Assembly: GCA_016712445.1 (NCBI GenBank)
Contig: JADJRB010000002.1
Location: 248,001 to 312,000, forward strand
Source of the DNA: Acidobacteriota bacterium
Lineage (GTDB): Bacteria; Pseudomonadota; Alphaproteobacteria; Caulobacterales; Hyphomonadaceae
Direction: 5' to 3'
DNA: 64,000 bases
Shown here: in pieces, positions 1-8,184 of the stretch
How the letters are laid out: the number at the start of each line of letters is the position of its first letter
How positions within the stretch are numbered: position 1 is the first letter of the stretch
Made by a program: the position numbers and the translations under genes
The notes under the pieces: generated by a model
The model's database searches: none
The model's input: the letters and a program-made list of their open reading frames with translations, nothing else
Told to the model about the DNA's origin: nothing

Positions 1-87
1 CGCATCGGGGCGGGACTGATCGCCGAAGACCTGCAAATGCAACTGCCGGACATTCTCAGTGCGCTGCACGGCGAACTGGCCGGCTAG
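1..87 (+). CDS. 3' end of an unidentified gene (partial)
   Basis: Frame 1 is open from the window edge to a TAG stop at 85-87 and gives 28 residues ending in HGELAG. The fragment is helical-looking and has GC-rich third positions like the neighbouring genes, so it is probably the C-terminus of a real protein. It is too short to assign a family. It is convergent with the next gene, with only 6 bases between the stops. Confidence 0.5.
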   Translation, partial: RIGAGLIAEDLQMQLPDILSALHGELAG

Positions 88-93
88 CCGCCG

Positions 94-1134
94 TCAGTGA
101 CCCATGAGCCGCCCGAGGGGTCGTCCGTCGACGATCTGGTCGAGGTATTCGCTCATGCCATAGCCAACTTTCCCGTCGCACCGGTACTCGGTCATCGCTT
201 CGGTGATACGGGTGGTCAGCTCCTGACCATCAGGCGCAACCCGCCGGTTGCGTAGCGGGATCAGCGACAGCACCCGTCCGCTCACGGAGTAGCTCTTCCC
301 GCCCTTCGTCCTGATCTTCGCCGACAGGTCGGTCTGGTACTCGTTCTCGTCCCAATTGCTGCTCAGCTCGCATTCGATGATGTCGTCATAGATTCCGTCC
401 CGGTAGACCATGCCGCTGGGCCGTGCGCCGCCCTTGCCGTCGCTCATCACGTTGAACATCATGCCGAAGTCCGGGCCGAAATTCATCGGGCACCAGCGAT
501 ACCATTCGATGGCCTGCCAGTGCCGCGGACCCCATGACTTGTCGCGCAGCCCATGTCCGTCAAGGTCAAGACGAACGCCGTCGCACTCGATGTAGCCTTT
601 CGCGGCGCAGTGCTGCTCGTAGTGGGCCTTCGCGAATGACTTCTCGGGATCGACCTCGATTGCCGATCCGTCGGCCTTCAACACTTCGCCGCCATACATC
701 GGCGACAAGCCCGTGTAGGTGATGTCCATGCGGCAGGGCAGGCGCGGATTGCTCCGGAAGGCCGCTTTCGGATCCGCCATCTGCAACGGCTCCTTCATCA
801 CCAGAAGCTCACCGGTATAAGTCACACGCAGCGTCTTGAACGGCTCGACCACTTCGATCTTCAGGCCGCCGGCATTCATTTCCTCGTTGCCGCTGATGGC
901 CGGCCGCGCGAACATGAATCCGACCCGGCCGTCCGGAAAATACACACACATCGACATCTCGGCATACTTCTGGTTCGGGCGGTTGCCGATCCGGAACCAG
1001 GCGCCGGCCCGTTTGCCCGCGTCGAACACGTTGAAATACATGCTCTCGTTGTAGTTCTCGGCGGTGCCCGGATCGTGCGGGTACTCGTCCTCGGGCAGGA
1101 GGCGGACCTGAAAACCTTCTGCTGCAGCGGCCAT
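94..1134 (-). CDS. hypothetical protein, lipocalin-like (AttH/DUF7064-DUF7065 type)
   Basis: A 346-residue soluble protein without a signal peptide. The C-terminal half carries the pattern G-LRDKSWGPRHWQ followed near the end by VGYGMSEYLDQ, which I associate with the AttH/DUF7064-7065 lipocalin-like proteins often found near lipid or terpenoid catabolism genes. This assignment is from motif memory. The start at 1134 is supported by a GGGAG sequence about 9 bases upstream on the minus strand. It is a single-gene unit read toward the window edge, with tRNA-Leu upstream. The substrate is unknown, and a catalytic role cannot be claimed because no enzymatic residues are recognisable. Confidence 0.6.
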   Translation of the reverse strand: MAAAAEGFQVRLLPEDEYPHDPGTAENYNESMYFNVFDAGKRAGAWFRIGNRPNQKYAEMSMCVYFPDGRVGFMFARPAISGNEEMNAGGLKIEVVEPFKTLRVTYTGELLVMKEPLQMADPKAAFRSNPRLPCRMDITYTGLSPMYGGEVLKADGSAIEVDPEKSFAKAHYEQHCAAKGYIECDGVRLDLDGHGLRDKSWGPRHWQAIEWYRWCPMNFGPDFGMMFNVMSDGKGGARPSGMVYRDGIYDDIIECELSSNWDENEYQTDLSAKIRTKGGKSYSVSGRVLSLIPLRNRRVAPDGQELTTRITEAMTEYRCDGKVGYGMSEYLDQIVDGRPLGRLMGH

Positions 1135-1241
1135 GATGCGTCTCCCGGTCTCGTTTCAGGCGAGAGCATGCCACGCGCGGGCAGGGGTGCAAGGCTGACG
1201 TGGAGGCATCAGTATTCGCCGCAATCGGCTGATTTGACTGG

Positions 1242-1323
1242 TGCGGATGAGAGGACTCGAACCTCCACACCTTACGGCGCTGGAACCTAAATCCAGTGCG
1301 TCTACCAATTCCGCCACATCCGC
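1242..1323 (-). tRNA. tRNA-Leu (anticodon UAG)
   Basis: Read on the minus strand, the sequence folds as a class II tRNA. The acceptor stem is GCGGATG/CATCCGC with discriminator A. The anticodon stem CTGGA/TCCAG encloses the loop TTTAGGT, so the anticodon is TAG (UAG, leucine CUN). The T-arm is GGAGG-TTCGAGT-CCTCT, and there is a variable arm of about 13 bases. The D-arm contains GGTAGACGC, as in bacterial tRNA-Leu. The CCA end is not encoded; the base following the discriminator is C. Confidence 0.95.
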
Positions 1324-1527
1324 ACGTCCCGCGCCTCTTACGCGAGGCATCCGCCCGGGGCAATCGCCTGCCGCGACAGGGGGTCTGCGGCCAGCTGCAC
1401 TCGCCCGCCACGCGGCGTGGACAGGGCCTGTCCTGTATGACATAAGCCGCCGCTTCAGGCAGGATTCAGCGTATCCGGGGCCCCAGGCGGCACCCCCGGC
1501 GATGCTTCATTGACGAAAGACGTGGAC

Positions 1528-2865
1528 ATGGAAGTCACTCAGACCAAGGCAGAAGGTCTCAGCCGCACTTTTGCGGTGAAGGTTACCGCCAGCGAACTGC
1601 AGGCAAAACTGGACCAGCGGATCGAGGAGATCCGCCCGACGATGCGCCTCAAGGGCTTCCGTCCGGGCAAGGTGCCGGCGGCGCATGTGCGCAAGATGTA
1701 CGGCCGCGACCTGATGGGCGAGATGATCGACAAGCTGGTCAACGAGACCAACCAGAAAGCCCTGGAAGACAATTCGCTGCGCCCCGCCGGCCAGCCGAAC
1801 GTCCACATGGAAGGCGACATCGAGAAAGTCGTGAAGGGTGAGGCTGACCTTTCCTATCACATGCACGTCGACGTGATGCCGGAGTTCACCCCGGTCGAGG
1901 CCGCCAGCCTGACGATTTCGCGGCCGGTCGCCGAAGTGACCGACGAGCAGATCGACGAGTCGCTCGGCCGGATCGCCAGCCAGAACACGAAATACGAGCC
2001 GCGCGAAGAAGGCGCCGAAGCGGTCGATGGCGACGCGGTCGTGATCGATTTCGTCGGCAAGATCGACGGCGAGGCCTTCGAAGGCGGCGCGGCCGAACAG
2101 CAATCGGTCGTCCTCGGTGCAAACCGCTTCATCCCCGGCTTCGAAGAGCAGCTGCTGGGCGTCAAGGCAGGCGACACGAAAGACCTGAACGTCACCTTCC
2201 CGGAAGACTACCAGGCCGCCAATCTCGCCGGCAAAGCCGCGGTGTTCGAGACGAAAGTCCACGAAGTGCGCGCACCGAAGACGCCGGAAGTCGATGAAGA
2301 GTTCGCCAAGGGCCTCGGCCTCGAAAGCCTCGAGCAGCTGCGCGGCCTCGTGCGCGACCAGCTCGCCGCCGAGCACAACAACGCGTCGCGCGCCAAGGCC
2401 AAGCGCGACTTGCTCGACAAGCTCGATGCCGCTCACAGCTTCGACCTGCCGCAAGGCATGGTGGAGCAGGAGTTCAACCAGATCTGGCAACAGCTGCAGG
2501 CTGAAATGGATGCCGGCCGCGTCACCGCCGAAGACAAGTCGAAGCCGGAAGACGATCTGAAAGCCGAGTACCGCAAGATCGCCGAACGCCGCGTGCGTCT
2601 CGGCCTTGTGCTGGCCGAAATGGGCCGCATCTCGGACGTCCGCATCACCGAGCAGGAAGTGAACCAGGCCCTCATCCGTGAAGCCCGCCAGTATCCGGGG
2701 CAGGAGCGTGAAGTCGTCCAGTTCTTCCAGAAGAACCCGGGCGCCATGGCCCAGCTGCGCGCGCCGATCTACGAAGACAAGGTCGTCGACCACATCCTGT
2801 CGGTCGCCACGGTCGAGGAAACCACGGTTTCGCGCGACGACCTGTTCAAGGAAGATGACGCTTAA
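1528..2865 (+). CDS. tig: trigger factor (ribosome-associated peptidyl-prolyl isomerase)
   Basis: Trigger factor binds ribosomal protein L23 and shields nascent chains at the exit tunnel; it is cytosolic. The 445-residue product begins MEVTQTKAEGLSR, the expected N-terminus. The ribosome-docking signature GFRPGKVP lies near residue 45 (consensus GFRxGKxP). A central FKBP-like PPIase domain runs from about residue 150 to 235 (DGDAVVIDF through VTFPEDY), followed by the long helical C-terminal arms. I chose ATG 1528 over the in-frame TTG at 1510 because family members start with this MxVT segment. The gene stands alone here (clpP/clpX do not follow) and is closed by a strong terminator. Confidence 0.96.
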   Translation: MEVTQTKAEGLSRTFAVKVTASELQAKLDQRIEEIRPTMRLKGFRPGKVPAAHVRKMYGRDLMGEMIDKLVNETNQKALEDNSLRPAGQPNVHMEGDIEKVVKGEADLSYHMHVDVMPEFTPVEAASLTISRPVAEVTDEQIDESLGRIASQNTKYEPREEGAEAVDGDAVVIDFVGKIDGEAFEGGAAEQQSVVLGANRFIPGFEEQLLGVKAGDTKDLNVTFPEDYQAANLAGKAAVFETKVHEVRAPKTPEVDEEFAKGLGLESLEQLRGLVRDQLAAEHNNASRAKAKRDLLDKLDAAHSFDLPQGMVEQEFNQIWQQLQAEMDAGRVTAEDKSKPEDDLKAEYRKIAERRVRLGLVLAEMGRISDVRITEQEVNQALIREARQYPGQEREVVQFFQKNPGAMAQLRAPIYEDKVVDHILSVATVEETTVSRDDLFKEDDA

Positions 2866-2891
2866 GCGCTGACTTCATTCGAAAAACCAGA

Positions 2892-2922
2892 AGCCGGCCC
2901 GGTCCTACCGGGCCGGCTTTTT
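2892..2922 (+). terminator. intrinsic terminator of tig
   Basis: An 11-bp perfect stem AGCCGGCCCGG/CCGGGCCGGCT with a 5-base loop TCCTA is followed by a run of five T. It begins 27 bases after the tig stop and is the best intrinsic terminator in the window. Confidence 0.93.
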
Positions 2923-2953
2923 CATGGCCGCAGATGCAGGCAGGGCCGTCTTG

Positions 2954-2968
2954 GTAAACCGGTATTAA
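2954..2968 (+). promoter_or_regulatory. possible CtrA-type site upstream of the DUF2336 gene
   Basis: GTAA-ACCGGTA-TTAA, followed by CC, matches the CtrA consensus TTAA-N7-TTAA at seven of eight defined bases with the exact 7-base spacer. It lies 54-68 bases before the DUF2336 start. CtrA controls cell-cycle and motility genes in this group. This is a single-site match by eye. Confidence 0.35.
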
Positions 2969-3021
2969 CCAGATCACCGGCAAGTTCGGAGCGATACCCG
3001 AATCTGAGGATTACGCCGCCC

Positions 3022-4176
3022 ATGACGGTCCAGAGCATACGCCCCCAGCTGACCGAGGAAGACATCCTCCGCCTGATGCGCGGCGAAACGCCCGAGCAGC
3101 GCGCCTCTGTGGCGCACCGGCTGTGCCGCCGCATTGCGCTCGACGTGCTCACCGACAAGGAAAAGGCGTTTGCCGAGGAAATCATCGGCATCCTCGCCGA
3201 AGACGCCGCCGATCTCGTCCGGCGCACGCTGGCCGTCACGCTGCGCTCATCCCCCATCCTGCCGCGCGAAATCGCGCTGAAGCTGGCAGCCGACATCGAG
3301 GCGGTCGCCATCCCCATCCTGCAGGATTCGCCGGTACTCACCGACGAAGACCTGGTCGAGCTGGTGCTCGCCGTCTCGGCCGCCAAGCAGGCCGCGATCG
3401 CCAACCGCGACGCGCTGTCGATTACCGTCACCGAAGTCATCTCCGAGAGCGGCGCCGTCGAAGCCGTGCGGGCGCTCGCCGCGAACCGCGGCGCCGAGTG
3501 GACCGACAAGGCCTTCGACGACACCCTCCGCCGTTTCGGCAAGGACGAGATCGTCCAGTCCGGCCTGATCCGGCGCGACTTCATCCCAACCCATATCGCC
3601 GAGAAGATGGTGTCGCTGGTTTCGGGGCAGTTGTTCGACATCCTGGTGAACCGTCACGAGCTGCCGGCCCAGCTCGCAATCGACCTCGCAGCCAGCGCGC
3701 GGGAGCGCGCAACGGTCGATCTCGTCGAACAGGCTGGCCGCAGCAACGACCTGCCGCGATTTGTCACCCAGCTGAACCTCAACGGCCGCCTGTCGAACTC
3801 GCTGATCATGCGCGCGCTGTGCTGCGGACAGATGCGCTTCGTCGAGCATGCGCTGGCCGAACTGTCAGGCGTTGCCCACCAGCGCGTCTGGCTGATGATC
3901 CACGATGCCGGCCCCCTCGGGCTCCAGGCGGTGTTCGACCGTGCCGGCCTGCCGCGCAAGATGCTGCCCGCGTTCAAGGCGGCGGTGAACGTCTTCCACG
4001 AGACCCAGCATGACGGCGGCCAGAATGATCGGGCAAGGTTCCGTGCACGGATGATCGAGCGCGTACTCACGCAGTTCCAGGCGATCCCCAAGGAAGACCT
4101 CGACTACCTGCTCGACAAGCTCGACTATTATTCGGAAATGGCAGCCCGCGAAGACGAAGGCACCGACGCAGCCTGA
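3022..4176 (+). CDS. DUF2336 family protein
   Basis: A 384-residue, almost entirely alpha-helical cytosolic protein of the alphaproteobacterial DUF2336 family. Recognition rests on overall helical-repeat composition (many A/L/R heptads from residue 30 to 370), the N-terminal QLTEEDILRLM segment and the C-terminal part ending YSEMAAREDEGTDAA. No catalytic motif is visible. The molecular function of the family is not established as far as I know; members often sit near signalling or motility genes. The neighbours fit that: a degenerate EAL-like gene converges on it with 2 bases between the stops, and an Hpt gene lies 1.6 kb away. A CtrA-like site precedes it. Confidence 0.75.
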   Translation: MTVQSIRPQLTEEDILRLMRGETPEQRASVAHRLCRRIALDVLTDKEKAFAEEIIGILAEDAADLVRRTLAVTLRSSPILPREIALKLAADIEAVAIPILQDSPVLTDEDLVELVLAVSAAKQAAIANRDALSITVTEVISESGAVEAVRALAANRGAEWTDKAFDDTLRRFGKDEIVQSGLIRRDFIPTHIAEKMVSLVSGQLFDILVNRHELPAQLAIDLAASARERATVDLVEQAGRSNDLPRFVTQLNLNGRLSNSLIMRALCCGQMRFVEHALAELSGVAHQRVWLMIHDAGPLGLQAVFDRAGLPRKMLPAFKAAVNVFHETQHDGGQNDRARFRARMIERVLTQFQAIPKEDLDYLLDKLDYYSEMAAREDEGTDAA

Positions 4177-4178
4177 AG

Positions 4179-4859
4179 TCAGGCGTCAGCGGACGGCGCA
4201 ATCGCGCCAGCAACACCTATCGCGTCGAGATAGTCGCCGTCGCGCCAGCTGGCATGATCGGCGACGACCAGAATGCCGGCTGCCTTGGCGAGTTGCGCCA
4301 CGTCGCAGAGTTCGTTCGAAACCTCCAGGGCGTCTGCATCCACGCGGATCGTATCGATCAGGATACGGAAGCTTTCGGTCAGCGGTGTCTGCCACGAATG
4401 GCGCATGTCCACCCCGACGCGGAAACCGGCGCGGCGCAGGCGCGCAATCCGGGACGTGCTGTCTGCCGGATCGCCCGAGAAGGCGGAATCCGTGAACATC
4501 AGGCAGAATTCCTGCTGGCAGAGGATCGTCCGGCGCACGGCTGCATCGCACGCAACCGCCGTGTCGGGATCGGCGAGGCTTGCCATCGGCGCGGCGACGA
4601 GGATCGGCCGGTGCGGCATTTCCTGCGCGCAGGCTGCCGTGGCAACCCGCTCCAGCCGTCCGGCCATCCATTTTGCCGCGCTGGGCAGGTCCGTCGCCGA
4701 GGCAGGCCCGAACGAAACGCGCTCTTCGAACTCGATCGGCTCATCGGCGACCAGGCCAAGCGAATCGCCGCCCAGCAGGTGCACGACCTGCTTGAAGCGG
4801 ACGGCCGGCGCCTGCGACGGGCGCACAAGGCTGGTATTCGGGCGAGGGAAGGGGCGCAT
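4179..4859 (-). CDS. degenerate EAL-domain-like protein
   Basis: A 226-residue protein. The stretch LRRAGFRVGVDMRHSW, then DTIRVDADAL, then LAKAAGILVVADHASWRDG matches in order the EAL-domain elements G-x-R-(I/V)-A-(I/L)-DDFG, (I/L)K(I/L)D and A-x-x-L-G-x-x-V-(I/V)AEGVE. The metal-binding acidic residues (the E of EAL, DDFG, the E of AEGVE) are not conserved, so c-di-GMP hydrolysis is unlikely; a binding or purely structural role is possible. I chose ATG 4859 because AGAGGA sits 8-9 bases upstream; the longer open frame upstream adds low-complexity sequence without a ribosome site. It is convergent with the DUF2336 gene. Confidence 0.6.
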   Translation of the reverse strand: MRPFPRPNTSLVRPSQAPAVRFKQVVHLLGGDSLGLVADEPIEFEERVSFGPASATDLPSAAKWMAGRLERVATAACAQEMPHRPILVAAPMASLADPDTAVACDAAVRRTILCQQEFCLMFTDSAFSGDPADSTSRIARLRRAGFRVGVDMRHSWQTPLTESFRILIDTIRVDADALEVSNELCDVAQLAKAAGILVVADHASWRDGDYLDAIGVAGAIAPSADA

Positions 4860-4974
4860 CGGATATCCTCTTTGCGTCGCATGTCGGGCTCTTGCCTTCC
4901 CTAACGGTTGGAGTTGAACATGACGCGCAGAGGGCGGGTCAGTTTTCCCGGAAATTTTAAGGACTTTGGCCACC

Positions 4975-5781
4975 ATGACTGAACGAGTTCCCGCTGAACC
5001 CCGGCTTTCCGCGACTATCCTGCTGCTGCGGGACGCCGCGCCGAAGCCCGAAGTGCTGATGGTGAAACGCCACTACGAAATCGATTTTGCTGCGGGCGCG
5101 CTGGTTTTTCCGGGCGGCAAGGCGAATGCCACGGATGCCAGCCCCGGCTGGGACGACTGGACCGACGGCGACTACGGCCCTGTGCAGCAGGACGCGCGCA
5201 TTTCGGCAATCCGTGAGGCCTACGAAGAGTCCGGCCTCGTCATCGCCCGTCACCGGTCTGCCCGCGGGCCTGGCGCCGCACTGGTCGACGCCGAGATCGC
5301 CGACAAGCTCAGCCCGTTCCGCGCAGCGGTCGACCGGGGCGAGGAGTCATTCCTCGAGCTGATGCGGGCAAACGATCTCGTCCTCGCGCTCGACAGTCTC
5401 GTTCACTTCGGACACTGGATCACGCCGATCATGATGCCCAAGCGGTTCGACACGCACTTCTACCTGGCGCCCGCGCCGGCTCGGCAGATTGCCGCCCATG
5501 ACGGGCGCGAGACGACCGACGCCGTCTGGCTCTCGGCCGACGACGCGCTCGCGCAGGAACGTGACGGCCGCGCGACAATCATTTTCCCGACACGGATGAA
5601 CCTGGTGAAGCTCGCCAAGGCATCGTCTGTCGACATGGCGGTGAAGACGTTTGGCGCAGAACCCGTGGTCAGCGTCCTGCCGCGTCCCGGCAAGACGGAC
5701 GACGGGCAGGCATGCCTCTACATTCCGGAAGAAGCCGGGTACGGACAGACCGTCGAACTGCTCTCGAACGTGAAAGTCTGA
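4975..5781 (+). CDS. Nudix hydrolase (NUDT19/CoA-pyrophosphatase-like)
   Basis: A 268-residue Nudix-fold protein. Strand-rich RLSATILLLRD is followed by ALVFPGGKAN, then after an insertion the helix RISAIREAYEESGL, which supplies the REx2EE core of the Nudix box. The stretched Gly-to-REx2EE distance is typical of the NUDT19-like subgroup, which hydrolyses CoA or acyl-CoA diphosphates; the substrate here is inferred only. ATG 4975 follows AAGGA at about 11 bases; an upstream TTG at 4966 is less likely. It is divergent from the EAL-like gene and ends immediately against the convergent Hpt gene. Confidence 0.82.
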   Translation: MTERVPAEPRLSATILLLRDAAPKPEVLMVKRHYEIDFAAGALVFPGGKANATDASPGWDDWTDGDYGPVQQDARISAIREAYEESGLVIARHRSARGPGAALVDAEIADKLSPFRAAVDRGEESFLELMRANDLVLALDSLVHFGHWITPIMMPKRFDTHFYLAPAPARQIAAHDGRETTDAVWLSADDALAQERDGRATIIFPTRMNLVKLAKASSVDMAVKTFGAEPVVSVLPRPGKTDDGQACLYIPEEAGYGQTVELLSNVKV

Positions 5782-6342
5782 TCAGCCCGCTGCGCGGTCT
5801 TCGCCGGCAATCCGCGCCGTCACGCGCCGCTCCAGCGCATCGCATACGGCGTCAGCCACCGAATGGCTCGCATCGCCTTCCGGACCGGCTGCGATGGCAG
5901 CCCGGCAAGCTTCCACATGCAGGTTGATCAGGGGCGCGTTTTCGCCCGGCCGGGTCTGCGACAGCAACAGGCACAGCGAACGGCTGAGGCGTGAAACGGC
6001 CGGATAGCCATACGACGGCGCCGCGCCTGTGATATTGTGCGCCGCTGTGTACAGGCGGCGATAGTCCTCGGCAGTGGCGTCAGGCGATTGGGCTTCGGCC
6101 CATCTGTCGCGCAGCGATTCGAGGTCGCGCCGCATCCAGGCTTCAAACTGTTCTGACAGGTTCTCGACGGCGCGCTCGGCATCGTCGGCGAGCACGTCGG
6201 CTTCCTCTTGCGTGAGCGGCGCCTGGTAAACCGGCGCGTGCGTCTTGATCACGCGCGAAATGTCTGGCGTTGGCAGTGGCTGGCTGGAGCGGCGATTGCT
6301 GGACGCCGACAAGTTGGCTTTCGCGAACAGTTTTCCGAGCAT
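5782..6342 (-). CDS. Hpt (histidine phosphotransfer) domain protein
   Basis: A 186-residue protein with a central four-helix segment. The helix RLYTAAHNITGAAPSYGYP carries the Hpt signature H-x-(I/L)-x-G-(A/S)-(A/S), with the histidine of AHNITG as the likely phosphoacceptor. No kinase, receiver or membrane segment is present, so this would be a stand-alone phosphorelay intermediate. The first 45 residues are Ser/Pro-rich and probably disordered. Its partners are not identifiable here. Its stop abuts the Nudix stop with no spacer base. Confidence 0.72.
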   Translation of the reverse strand: MLGKLFAKANLSASSNRRSSQPLPTPDISRVIKTHAPVYQAPLTQEEADVLADDAERAVENLSEQFEAWMRRDLESLRDRWAEAQSPDATAEDYRRLYTAAHNITGAAPSYGYPAVSRLSRSLCLLLSQTRPGENAPLINLHVEACRAAIAAGPEGDASHSVADAVCDALERRVTARIAGEDRAAG

Positions 6343-6417
6343 GAATCAGGCCTCGCATTTGACCCGTCGAGGTAAATGGAAAAGCCTTAATATTCGACTG
6401 ACAGCCCCTCAGAGGCG

Positions 6418-7185
6418 CTAGTAGGCAAACTGCTCGGTCAGGATCCGCTCGTCCAGCGCATGGCCCGGATCGAACAACAGCGTCAGCCGGCGCGCATGGT
6501 CAGCATCGACTGAAACGCGAACGATGTCCCGCACTTCCTGGTTGTCCGCCGAGGCGGAAACCGGCCGCCGGTCAGGGGCGAGGATTTCGATGTCCACCCG
6601 CGCATCGTGGCGCAGCAGCGCGCCGCGCCAGCGCCTCGGCCGGAACGCGCTCACTGGCGTCAGCGCCAGCATGTTGGCGCCGATCGGCAGGATGGGCCCG
6701 TGGGCCGACAGGTTATACGCGGTCGAGCCCGCCGGGGTGGCGACCATGATCCCGTCGCACACCAGCTCGCCCATCCGTACACGTCCATCGACCGCGATGC
6801 GCAGGCGCGCAGACTGCGCCGTCTGCCGCAGAAGCGACACTTCGTTGATGGCCAGCGCCCGGTGCTCCGTGCCGTGCACATCGACCGCCAGCATCCGCAG
6901 CGGTGTCAGGCTGGCCCGCTCCGCCGCGTTGATGCGGTCCGGCAGGCCGTCGACATTGTACTCGTTCATCAGGAAGCCGATGGTGCCGAGGTTCATGCCA
7001 TAGACCGGCTTGTTGTCGGCGAAACGCCGCCGCAGCGTGTCGAGCATGGCGCCGTCTCCGCCCAGCGCCACGACGACGTCGGCTTCATCTTCCGGCACGT
7101 TGCCATACCGCGCCACCAGCACCGGCATCGCCTGCTGGGCTTCGGGGCGTTTGGAGGCAAAGAAAGCAAGTTTCAGGTCGGCCAT
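6418..7185 (-). CDS. nadK: NAD kinase
   Basis: Phosphorylates NAD to NADP with ATP or polyphosphate in the cytosol. The product (255 residues from ATG 7185) contains the catalytic GGDG motif in VVALGGDGAMLDTLRR, the substrate loop YGMNLGTIGFLMNE, and the conserved TPAGSTAYNLSAHGPILP segment. The start could be 7185 (MADLKLAF) or 7194 (MPPMADL); neither has a convincing ribosome site, and I prefer the one giving the usual family length. It is divergent from the class II aldolase gene. Confidence 0.95.
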   Translation of the reverse strand: MADLKLAFFASKRPEAQQAMPVLVARYGNVPEDEADVVVALGGDGAMLDTLRRRFADNKPVYGMNLGTIGFLMNEYNVDGLPDRINAAERASLTPLRMLAVDVHGTEHRALAINEVSLLRQTAQSARLRIAVDGRVRMGELVCDGIMVATPAGSTAYNLSAHGPILPIGANMLALTPVSAFRPRRWRGALLRHDARVDIEILAPDRRPVSASADNQEVRDIVRVSVDADHARRLTLLFDPGHALDERILTEQFAY

Positions 7186-7331
7186 GGGCGGCATGTGCAA
7201 ATGCTTTGTCCGCGGCGTCAAGGCGAGGCGCGCCAGCCGGGAATCACGAACCTGACACGCGCGTCACCTTCATCTGGCGCCCCCGCTCCAGATCGGTTAA
7301 AGTGGCGCTGACAAACAGGGAGAAACGCCAG

Positions 7332-8123
7332 ATGGCCGACGGTAACGCCAATATCGACATGCGCAGCGCAGTCAGCGAAGCGGAATGGAAAGCGCGGGTC
7401 GATCTCGCGGCCCTTTACCGCCTGACGGCCATGTACGGCTGGGACGACATGATCTTCACCCATATCTCCCACCGGGTGCCCGGCCCCGAGCACCACTTCC
7501 TGATCAACCCCTACGGCTACTTCTTCGAGGAAATCACGGCCTCCTCGCTCGTGAAGGTCGATCTGGACGGCAATATCGTCCAGGAGACCGAGTCGATGAT
7601 CAACCCGGCCGGTTTCACCATCCACTCGGCTATCCACGCTGCCCGTGAGGATGCGATGGTCGTCATGCACGTTCATACCGACCAGGGCGTCGCCGTGTCG
7701 GCCCAGAAGGAAGGCCTGCTGCCGATCAGCCAGACCGCCATGGCCGTGCGCGAAGATGTCGCCTACCACGACTATGAGGGCATTGCCCTCGACCTCGACG
7801 AGCGCGAGCGTCTTGTGGCCGATCTCGGGCCCAAGAAGCATTCGATGATTCTGCGCAACCACGGCACGCTCACCTGCGGGGCGACGGCCGCGCTGACCTT
7901 CACCCGCATGTTCTTCCTGGAACGCGCCTGCGCGATGCAGATCATGGCCCTTACGGCCGGCCGCAACGGCGTCCTGGAGTGCGACGAACCGTTGCAGATG
8001 AAGGTCGCCGGGCAGGGCGGAATGACCGAACACAGCACCGGAATGTCGGTCCTGACCGAGAAACTCGTCTGGCCGGCGCTGCTGCGCAAGCTCGACCGGC
8101 AACTGCCCGGTTATGCCGCATAG
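7332..8123 (+). CDS. class II aldolase/adducin family protein
   Basis: A 263-residue protein of the zinc-dependent aldolase II fold. The zinc site is recognisable as THISHRVP in the first third, HVHTDQG in the middle and RNHGTLTCG in the last third, the usual arrangement of histidines in fuculose-phosphate aldolase and adducin-head proteins. The substrate cannot be told; related genes are often annotated only as class II aldolase. ATG 7332 is preceded by AGGGAGAA at about 9 bases. It may be co-transcribed with hemA 61 bases downstream, except that a dyad lies between them. Confidence 0.9.
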   Translation: MADGNANIDMRSAVSEAEWKARVDLAALYRLTAMYGWDDMIFTHISHRVPGPEHHFLINPYGYFFEEITASSLVKVDLDGNIVQETESMINPAGFTIHSAIHAAREDAMVVMHVHTDQGVAVSAQKEGLLPISQTAMAVREDVAYHDYEGIALDLDERERLVADLGPKKHSMILRNHGTLTCGATAALTFTRMFFLERACAMQIMALTAGRNGVLECDEPLQMKVAGQGGMTEHSTGMSVLTEKLVWPALLRKLDRQLPGYAA

Positions 8124-8149
8124 GTAATTTTACGGATAAGACTAAATAT

Positions 8150-8180
8150 CCGCCGGACCTAAGAAGTCGTGGTCCGGCGG
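8150..8180. promoter_or_regulatory. 10-bp perfect inverted repeat just upstream of hemA
   Basis: CCGCCGGACC (8150-8159) and GGTCCGGCGG (8171-8180) are perfect complements around an 11-base loop. The right arm ends 4 bases before the annotated hemA ATG and includes the only purine-rich stretch there, so the folded RNA would hide the initiation region. No T-run follows, so it is not an ordinary intrinsic terminator. It could equally be a protein operator. Confidence 0.6.
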
Positions 8181-8184
8181 CGCC

